In this document: positions 17,002 to 22,850 of the stretch, in pieces | Numbering within the stretch: position 1 is the stretch's first letter | How the letters are laid out: each line of letters opens with the position of its first letter | Origin: Pelagophyceae sp. CCMP2097 | Taxonomy: Eukaryota > Sar > Pelagophyceae | DNA: 22,850 bases | Reading direction: 5' to 3' | NCBI GenBank assembly: GCA_026770575.1 | Contig: MU657647.1 | Coordinates: 14,906-37,755 of the forward strand | Position numbers and translations under genes: made by a program | Notes under the pieces: generated by a model | The model's input: the letters and a program-made list of their open reading frames with translations, nothing else | Database searches by the model: none | Told to the model about the DNA's origin: nothing

Positions 17002-18354
17002 ATGGCGGCCGCGGAGATGAACCTTTCGGTCTTCTTCCAGCCCCAGAGTGCCTCTCTTGCGGAGAAGCGCGCGCGGGCCGCAAAATCGTTGTCCAACAAC
17101 GGGCCGGAGTATTTAGAATACAAGATGAAGTACGACGCCGACTTCGCGGCCGCGTCGGCCGCGGCGCTCGCCATGCACGTGCCTACCGGGCAGTCGTCGC
17201 GCCAAGCCGTCGAAGCGGTGCTGGCCATGCAGAAGCAGCTCATGTTGGCGGCAGAGCTTAGCCTCTTTTCGGCCCAGCAGAACGCGCACGCCCAGGGGCG
17301 CCACGAGGCCATCGCGAACGCGGCGCCCGGCGCCGCGGCGCGCCTCGACGCGCAGGTCACCGCGGGCACCGCGCAACCGGTCGCGTCGTACGTCGCGGCT
17401 TTGGCGCAGGTAACCGCGCAGGCCACGGCGCTCACCGACGAACTCCTCATCGCGCCGCCGGGCAACGCGGTCCTCGTCGAGCACTCGGCGCGCGTCGACG
17501 CGCTCACGCGGCCGGCGGGCGGCGTGGCGCAGTGTCTGACTCGGCAAACCAAGCGGCTCGGTCTTTCCATTCGGGAGGCTCAGATCGTCGAGTTGCACGG
17601 GCCAGAGGTCGCGACAGAGTTCCGGGACGGAGTGCGGGAAAGTCTCCTTGCTCCCCTTTGCACCATGGCCCAAGGGACTTTGCTCTTCAAGACGCCGAGC
17701 CCGCGCGTCGTCGTCGAGGTCTTTGCCGATTTGTGCTGCCCCTTTTCGAACAAAATGTACGTCCATCGTGCGGGGGTTCGACAGCGGAGGACTGCAGCTG
17801 ATGTTGGTCGTCGACGATCGCCGATCGATTCGAAATCGGGGACTCGGCCCCGACGCCTTGCTAGGCACGCGTGCCTCTCTTCAGTGCTGCCGGCATACGA
17901 GCGGCAGGGCGTGGACATGCTCTTCCAGCAAGTGCCGCAGCCGTGGCACCCGCAGTCGGCGGTCATGCATGAGGCCATGCTGGCGGCCAAGCTCGTCGAC
18001 GAGGCGCAGTACTTCGGCGCAGTACGGGGCGTCTTCGCATCGCAAGCCGACTTCTTCGACGACCGCGTCCACGACGCCACGCGCGCGCAGCTCACGAAAC
18101 AGCTCGTCGACGTCATCTGCGCCGCGACGACCGTCGACGCGTCAAAGCTCGCCGCCAAGCTCGCCGTCTCCGGCGCCGGCAACTGCGGCACGCAGGCCAC
18201 GGTGGAGATGAAGCACGCCTGCAGGTACCACCGCGTCCGCGGCGTGCACACCACGCCCACGGTCTTCATCAACGGCATCGAAGCCCCCGACGTCGGCTCC
18301 GCATGGACGCCCGACCAGTGGCGCGAGAAGCTCGATTCGCTCCTCGAGAACTAA
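17002..18354 (+). CDS. DsbA/thioredoxin-like domain protein with long Ala-rich N-terminal region
   Basis: As drawn, 17002-17767 joins 17885-18354 across a 117-nt intron (411 residues). The C-terminal half has a thioredoxin-like fold of the DsbA type: VVVEVFADLCCPFSNKM (Cys246 in a CPFS site, so Ser replaces the usual second cysteine), PQPWHPQS, a helical insert (HEAMLAAKLVDEAQYFGAV), and GVHTTPTVFINGIE with the cis-Pro loop. Such proteins usually act in thiol-disulfide or glutathione chemistry; a single-cysteine site suggests reductase, isomerase or transferase behaviour. The first 220 residues are Ala/Gln-rich and helical, of unknown function. A second well-placed ATG (17665, CACCATGG) begins the thioredoxin part, so this could be two genes or an alternative start. 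The first ATG also sits in a good context (GCCATGG) and the frame is open throughout. Confidence 0.72.
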   Translation: MAAAEMNLSVFFQPQSASLAEKRARAAKSLSNNGPEYLEYKMKYDADFAAASAAALAMHVPTGQSSRQAVEAVLAMQKQLMLAAELSLFSAQQNAHAQGRHEAIANAAPGAAARLDAQVTAGTAQPVASYVAALAQVTAQATALTDELLIAPPGNAVLVEHSARVDALTRPAGGVAQCLTRQTKRLGLSIREAQIVELHGPEVATEFRDGVRESLLAPLCTMAQGTLLFKTPSPRVVVEVFADLCCPFSNKMYVHRAGVRQRRTAADVGRRRSPIDSKSGTRPRRLARHACLSSVLPAYERQGVDMLFQQVPQPWHPQSAVMHEAMLAAKLVDEAQYFGAVRGVFASQADFFDDRVHDATRAQLTKQLVDVICAATTVDASKLAAKLAVSGAGNCGTQATVEMKHACRYHRVRGVHTTPTVFINGIEAPDVGSAWTPDQWREKLDSLLEN

Positions 18355-18382
18355 CGCCCGGGAGCGCCGGCCAAGGGTCACT

Positions 18383-18450
18383 GAGGTGATAGTAATAGAA
18401 TGTCGGGTGGGCCTTCGGGAGTATATAAGAGCCGCCGAGGTGATACCTCG
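18383..18450 (+). promoter_or_regulatory. TATA-type promoter with duplicated GAGGTGATA element
   Basis: TATATAAG at 18422-18429 is a textbook TATA box about 145 bp before the GT13-like start codon. GAGGTGATA occurs on each side of it (18383-18391 and 18437-18445). The downstream copy sits in the palindrome CGAGGTGATACCTCG (18436-18450), a plausible dimeric factor site. Transcription would start around 18455. Confidence 0.5.
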
Positions 18451-18572
18451 ATCAATGGGCAGCCGGGCGACTAGGGGGCTTTCTCAAGCTTTTGATAAAA
18501 GACATTTAAGGAAACCCGAGTAAGCGATACATACAGCGTTGCGCCGACGTGCGCGGCTCCGGCAGCGCGCGG

Positions 18573-20001
18573 ATGAAGTCGCTGCTGTGCTGTGCGCTGG
18601 CCGTCTACGCTTTTTGGACGGCGCACGACTGTGCGGCGGCGGCGGCGAACCGGCGAACGGCGCTGGCGAAGCGGCGCGGCGTGCGGTCGGCGCTCGAAGC
18701 GCGGAGTATGGCGTCGCTGCACCAGCGCCCAAAGGTCGTCGTCGTGCTGCCGACGTTCCGCCGCGCGCGCGCGCTCGAGCGGACCCTCGGCGCGTTGGCC
18801 AAGTCGCTCGACCGCGACCAGTTTGTCTTCGTCACGTCGCGCGACGACGCGTCGCACATCGGCGTCGCGCGCGCGCTGCGAAACTTCCGCGGCGGCATCG
18901 CCGCGTCGGCGGCCCTGCGGCACCGGCGAGACCTCCTCTCCAAACTCTGGCCGAACGTGGCCATCGGGTGCGTCCGGCACCCAGCGGTCGTCCCCGTCGC
19001 GGCAGTGCTTCCGGCGAGGCCCGCTTAGGCGGCACGTGCGTTACTTGCTCGAGTTCGGGCTGATGCACGCGCGCGCCGACGCCGTCGTCGTCGTCGAGGA
19101 CGACGTCGAAATGTCGACGGACGCGCTCGCCTACTTTGAGTGGGTCATCCGCGACGTCGAGCGCAACTTTGCAGACGTCCTCGCCGTCAGCGCCTTCAAC
19201 GCGACGGGCGCGGCGCACGCCGAGCAGCCCGCGGAGCTTGAGAGGCTCTACCTCGCCGCCTTCAACTCGTGGGGCTGGGCCGTCTCGCGCCCAAAGTACC
19301 GCACCTACCTGCGGCGCGCATGGCCCCGTCCGCGGCGCCGCGTCATTCCAAACGCGAGACCGCGCCTCGCCTCGAGGCTTGCCCCGGGTCGTCGTTGGTG
19401 GAGCGGGCTCCTTGCGGCGGCGGGACGTCGACGGGCCCCTTTAGGCGGCGCGTCGTGGGACCTCGACGTCTCGCGGTACGTGCAGCAGGCGCTCGACCTC
19501 TCAGTGCTCTCGCCGGGCATCTCGCGCGCCCGCGTGCACCCGCACGACGCGTGCGAGGGCCCCGGCTCGTGCGCGGCGTCGGCGAACTTTGACGGCGCCG
19601 GCGCCGGCGTCTGGGGCGCCGTGCGCCTCGCGTCGGATGGCGCGGCGGACGCCGTGCTCCGCGCCACGATCCGCGGCCGGTCGCCCGCCGTCGTCGGCTG
19701 GTGCTGGGAGGCGGATGCGTGCACCGGGCCCGGCGACGAGTCGACGGCGCCGGGCCTCGTCGCCGCGTCGACGTGCAAGTTCGTCGAGCCGCGCGGCCGC
19801 TGGCTGCACGAGGCGCTCTTCGGCATAGAGGTCGCGGCGCTCGCCCGCCTCGCGCTCGCAGGCCTCGCCCTCCCGAAGCGACGGCGGCCGTCGGCGCTGT
19901 GGCTGCGCGCGGCGACGCTCTGCGTCGTCGCCGCCGACGTCGCGCTGCTCTGGGCCGAGACGCGCGGCGGCAGGAAACGCTGGCAAGCGCTGCGGAGATA
20001 G
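18573..20001 (+). CDS. GT13-like (GnT-I type) glycosyltransferase, membrane anchored
   Basis: Exons 18573-18967, 19029-19327 and 19445-20001 (416 residues; introns 61 and 117 nt). The N-terminus MKSLLCCALAVYAFWTAH is a signal anchor typical of type II Golgi enzymes. The GT-A fold follows: KVVVVLPTFRRARALERTL, then VVVVEDDVEMSTDALAYF with the metal-binding Glu-Asp-Asp at 155-157, FNSWGWAVSRPKY, and SWDLDVSRYVQ...GISRARVHP. This order resembles N-acetylglucosaminyltransferase I and POMGnT1 (GT13), which add GlcNAc to mannose on glycoproteins; the exact acceptor is not predictable. Unusually, the C-terminus has about 130 further residues with two hydrophobic stretches (LARLALAGLAL and LWLRAATLCVVAADVALLW). 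Its stop codon is 10 bp from the stop of the convergent FkbM locus. Confidence 0.78.
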
Positions 20002-20011
20002 GGGTTTAAAG

Positions 20012-21375
20012 TTACTGTTCCAGCGGCGTCGGCGCAGGGAGCACGGTGACGGACGAGGCCGTGGTGGCGACGGCGCAGCACGTACGTCGGCCGTCTGCGT
20101 CGCGCGGCTGGAGCCAGACGGAGAGCGTGTACGGCTCCTCCGCCGGCGCCACGTCGAGCGGGTCGATGCGCAGCGCGCCCGCCGCGGTGACGTCGACGCA
20201 CCGCCGCACCCCGCACCCCGTGGCGCCGTCGACGGGGGAATGCGGCGTCGCGGCGTAGCAGACCACCCAGCCGGCCCCTCGCTGAACGTCGCCGCGCAGC
20301 ACGCGCGCAAACGCGTCGTCGCCGACGTCGAGCGAGATGCCTATCTGGACCGGCGTCGTCGTCTGCGACCCGGCGCTCGGCGTCGTGAGTCTAAAATCGA
20401 CGCCCGCGGTGGCCGTGCGCCGCGCGGCCGCCGAGAGAGTTTCGAATATTCGCGGGTGCACGTAGTCGTCGTCCTGCTCGTTTTGTCGGAAGAAGATGTA
20501 ACCGCGGCCCTTGAGGAGTTCCCGGATCGCGGCGCGCTTCGGTTCCTCGTAGTTGTACTCGACGGTCAGGTACCCGAACAGTACGTCTCCAGCAATCCTG
20601 TCGAATTGAGGATGCGGTGCTCGGAGCCTTTCGTGTCTAGCTAGAGGTAATGAATGAACCGCGGCGTGCCCGATTCGCCGAGGACCTACGGGCACCTCTC
20701 CGGCGGCATCATATGGTCCCTCGTCGACGGCGGCTTGACAAGGCATCGAAGAATCGGGCCTCACGTCTGCGAGCGTGCGCGTCTCGACTGCGACGGTCGG
20801 CGCGCCGGCGGCTTCGAGGATGTGGGACCGCCCCTCGGCGTCCGATTCGAGGTGGCCGAGGCCATTGCGGCGACGCGGAAGAGCTGCGAGCCGTTTTTGT
20901 CGTTGACGGCACAGGAGAAGCAGGCGCATTTCCCGCCGCGATTCCTTTGCAGCTCTACGAAGTTGAGCGGGCTCGGCTCGATGCACGTCCCCCGCCAGTC
21001 AAAGTGCCGCTGGAGCACGGCCGTGTTCGAGTGCCGCAGGCCGTCGACGGCGCCGAGCTCGACGAAGGAGCCGCCCCGGAGGCCGCCGTAGACGACGCGG
21101 CCGACGTGGACGTCTTGGCCGTTCTGGGACGATGAAAAGGGGCCGTCCTGGGCAAATTGCGGACCGCACGGCGAACTGTCAAGCGGCGGAGACGCCGCGC
21201 CGCCGCCGGACGCCGCCAACGACGCCGCGCCGTCGGTCAGCGCCGCTGTGATACGCTCGCCGTGCGAGGCGTGGTAGTTCGCCGCGCCGCGGAGGACGGC
21301 GATTTCGACGCCGATTGCGGCGAGCGCCGCGCCCCCACAGAGGCAAGTCGCCCCAGCGGCAGTCGAACACGCCAC
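20012..21375 (-). pseudogene. FkbM-type methyltransferase, broken by frameshifts and a nonsense codon
   Basis: FkbM proteins are SAM-dependent O-methyltransferases acting mostly on sugars and secondary metabolites. Their motifs are clear on minus: SSSQNGQDVHV, GSFVELGAVDGLRHSNT, DWRGTCIEPSPLNFVELQ, then LDTKGSEHRIL, FGYLTVEYNYEEPKR and ENEQDD-like QNEQDDDYVHP. They do not lie in one readable message. Around 20867-20878 the frame shifts between SQLFRVA and NGLGHLES. A 79-nt intron (20686-20764) leads into GTPRFIHYL, followed by TAG (20641-20643) where the family has Ser. Around 20603-20608 the frame shifts again before FDRIAG. None of these can be removed by GT-AG splicing. About 150 downstream residues (to 20012) stay open and look like a beta-rich domain ending TPLEQ. 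The start is uncertain; 21375 is the limit of the open frame. Sequencing error is the main alternative. Confidence 0.72.
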
Positions 21376-21620
21376 GCTCTAGAGCTTCCGAGGCGCGCAG
21401 CCTCGCCAGATTCGCCTCGTCGCGCGCCCAGGCGACGTCGACGAGCATGACGTTGGTGTACGGCGAGAGTCCAGCGGTTGTACGCCGCGCGAGGGGCTTT
21501 CGGACGCCAGCGTCCCGCCGAGCCAGTCGGGCAGGCCCGAAATGGCCCAGGCTTCGTCCATGGCGGCCTGCACGCGGACCGTCGAGAACTTTGGCGCGCC
21601 TCGCAGGAGCGCGGCCAGGT
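21240..21620 (-). pseudogene. Decayed coding fragment, possibly glycosyltransferase-like
   Basis: Protein-like sequence is spread over different minus frames without splice sites between them: KFSTVRVQAAMDEAWAISGL and PDWLGGTLASES (about 21510-21610), then SPYTNVMLVDVAWARDEANL and ERGVFDCRWGDLPLWGRGA (about 21335-21470), then AAIGVEIAVLRGAANYHASHGE (about 21245-21310) in the frame that continues into the FkbM locus. The RWGD-P segment followed by Y-H resembles the end of some nucleotide-sugar transferases (for example GT15), but this is weak. It may be the N-terminal part of the same broken gene or a separate relic. It abuts repeat R1. Confidence 0.4.
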
Positions 21621-21627
21621 CGCTGGC

Positions 21628-21701
21628 ACCGAAATGGAAATCGCCGCGGTTTGGCTCGTAGGCCCCGCCAATCCGAGGGGATGCGCGGTGGGCACAATCG
21701 G
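21628..21701 (+). repeat. Dispersed repeat R1, left half of the interrupted copy
   Basis: Matches 5313-5385 with only a few differences. It ends in ACAATCGG, the 8-bp target site that is duplicated after the hAT-type element. The intact copy at 5313-5445 continues directly into what is here 22327-22386. Confidence 0.8.
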
Positions 21702-22318
21702 CAGGTACCAACGACAGGGGGAAGAATATTCACGTGTACGACGCGTGTACAGGACGAGCAGCCAAATTCGCATGCCAAGCGGAGTAGAAACGTGAACGAG
21801 CAGGCTCGAACTCGCGACCTCATGCAAGACATTTGAACTGGAGGGCCCATCGGACGGGCGGCCTGGAGCCGCCCACTGAAGATGGGCCCGATCCTGGATG
21901 ACCCATGTGATGTTTGTACACAATATTGCAATCTTCAACACCGACGTTAATCCGAGCCTGCTCGTTCACGTTTCTACTCCGCTTGGCATGCGAATTTGGC
22001 TGCTCGTAGGGGGGGTAGGGACTTCCGGCAAATATCGGCAACTAGGATCGACGATAATCCTGGCAAATATCGACGAAGTATCGATGGTATTTCGCAGGTA
22101 TGCGGGTATTTTACCTCAACCGGACCCTCAACGGAACTTAACAGCACTTATTAAGTTAAATTTTACCAAAATTACGAGTTCCTAGATGCACTTTGAAGGA
22201 ATTCATAGCTTCAAAGTGCCTCTCGACCTCCAAATCCGGCAAATATCGACGATACTTTTCGGATCTGAAATGTTGGCAATTATCGATCGGTAGGATGGTT
22301 GCCTGTCGTTGGTACCTG
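21702..22318. mobile_element. 617-bp hAT-type non-autonomous element
   Basis: The left end CAGGTACCAACGACAGG (21702-21718) is the exact reverse complement of 22302-22318. The element is flanked by perfect 8-bp direct repeats ACAATCGG (21694-21701 and 22319-22326). Eight-bp duplications and CA(G)G...CTG ends are characteristic of the hAT superfamily (established knowledge). No transposase is encoded. The interior holds a nested foldback element (21754-22007), three copies of GGCAAATATCG (22027-22037, 22062-22072 and 22238-22248) and a hairpin with 11-bp arms (22188-22198 and 22209-22219). Confidence 0.9.
21754..22007. mobile_element. 254-bp foldback element nested in the hAT element
   Basis: Arms 21754-21808 and 21953-22007 are perfect 55-bp inverted repeats. 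AGG lies just outside both ends (21751-21753 and 22008-22010 as AGG), a possible 3-bp target duplication. The 144-bp centre contains a two-part hairpin (GGGCCCATC / GATGGGCCC at 21843-21851 and 21881-21889, GGGCGGC / GCCGCCC at 21856-21862 and 21868-21874). On minus, GAGGTCGCGAGTTCGAGCC (about 21803-21821) resembles the variable loop and T-arm of a tRNA and fits the pol III B-box consensus. No coding capacity. Confidence 0.75.
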
Positions 22319-22326
22319 ACAATCGG

Positions 22327-22386
22327 GCATGACCCAAATACGGACGCTGCGCCTTCAATCCTTCGCTGAAACGCGGGTTATGGTCG
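22327..22386 (+). repeat. Dispersed repeat R1, right half of the interrupted copy
   Basis: Matches 5386-5445 (ATGACCCAA..ACGGACGCTG, CTTCAATCCTTCGCTG, GGGTTATGGTCG). Homology stops just before the second TA-flanked MITE, so this R1 copy has been hit twice. Confidence 0.8.
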
Positions 22387-22393
22387 CCGCGGC

Positions 22394-22815
22394 TAAGGTA
22401 GGACTTAGTTATTTTTCAACTTGTTTATGGCGAGTTATCCTTGCTTTTCGGCCGCCAACTAACTCGTAATTGGGAGAGTGGCATCCAACTCGCCTCGAGT
22501 TAGTTATTCGGCGGTCGATGAGCCAACTACCTCCAAGTTGAGTTGAGACAGCATTAGTCAGATCCAAATATTTCAAGGCGAAATTGCTGTCAATTATTCG
22601 ACATTTACCCTATTATGAGTCTTTTTTACCCATTTCCAACTAAAAATAACTGAGTTTCTATGTTTTCCCGTCAAAACCAACTCTAAATGAGTTGACGAAA
22701 ATTTGATTGACAACTAACGACTGGCCCAGTTGCCTCGAATATTTTGACCGACAACTCACTCAACTCAACTGGGAAAATACAGAGGCTTTAATCAACTCCA
22801 ACTCCAGCAACTAGA
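22394..22815. mobile_element. MITE copy 2 (inverted copy of 239-671), right end lost
   Basis: Reverse complement of the first MITE over almost its whole length, differing by only a handful of substitutions and one A-run length change by eye. The TIR at 22394-22410 is intact. At the other end the sequence follows the MITE through CTCCAGCAACTA and then passes into the dispersed repeat starting TCCTACAAGGGG, so the final inverted repeat is missing or rearranged. No coding capacity. Confidence 0.85.
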
Positions 22816-22850
22816 TCCTACAAGGGGCATCGGCGATAAAGCCAGTCTCA
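22816..22850 (+). repeat. Second copy of the 2846-2880 repeat, cut by the window end
   Basis: All 35 bases are identical to 2846-2880. The repeat may continue beyond the window. Confidence 0.85.

Noticed and set aside
21790..21860. Functional tRNA gene on minus
   Set aside because: Only the T-arm/B-box part fits. No acceptor stem, D-arm or A-box can be paired upstream.
239..22815. The whole gene block as one composite transposon
   Set aside because: The right copy lacks its outer end, no common target duplication is visible, and the genes are ordinary host genes.
1..22850. CRISPR arrays, rRNA genes or bacterial operons
   Set aside because: No regularly spaced repeats, rRNA-like sequence or Shine-Dalgarno-spaced gene runs were seen. 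The genes are spliced.

Overview
This window looks like nuclear DNA of a GC-rich unicellular eukaryote, most likely a complex-plastid alga of the stramenopile/pelagophyte kind. That placement is an inference. The evidence is ten protein-coding loci on both strands, nearly all interrupted by very short introns (about 41-120 nt), and a nucleus-encoded thiazole synthase ThiG with a signal-peptide-like N-terminus. Most splice donors read GTGCGN or GTCCN rather than GTAAGT. Nothing suggests a prokaryote or an organelle. Exon boundaries below were worked out by hand: I joined reading frames at GT-AG (twice possibly GC-AG) sites that keep phase and restore recognisable family motifs.

Positions 1-3387 are AT-richer, transposon-rich DNA. 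It holds three short inverted-repeat elements (239-671 and 1333-1938, both with TA flanks, and 2296-2626), a long palindrome at 1001-1061 and a dispersed repeat.

Positions 3388-21375 carry the genes. In order they are: a proline-racemase-superfamily enzyme (-), a Tudor-like acidic protein (+), an mRNA capping enzyme with triphosphatase, guanylyltransferase, OB and WW parts (-), an ANKRD13-type protein (+), a 2OG-Fe(II) oxygenase fused to TPRs (-), a small membrane protein (+), ThiG (-), a DsbA/thioredoxin-like protein (+), a GT13-like glycosyltransferase (+), and a broken FkbM-type methyltransferase (-). Three tight head-to-head pairs (capping/ANKRD13, oxygenase/small membrane protein, ThiG/DsbA-like) suggest shared bidirectional promoters. 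The GT13 and FkbM loci end tail to tail, with only 10 bp between stop codons.

Positions 21376-22850 are a pile-up of mobile DNA. A decayed coding fragment runs into dispersed repeat R1. R1 is split by a 617-bp hAT-type non-autonomous element with an 8-bp target duplication, and this element contains a 254-bp foldback element. The right part of R1 runs into a second, inverted copy of the 239-671 element, which ends in a chimeric junction. An unsplit paralogue of R1 at 5313-5445 serves as the empty site.

The genes do not form one pathway. The most interesting points are the capping enzyme ending in a WW domain (a possible built-in reader of RNA polymerase II), the uniform non-standard splice donors, the nested transposons with an empty-site paralogue in the same window, and the pseudogenised FkbM locus beside them.
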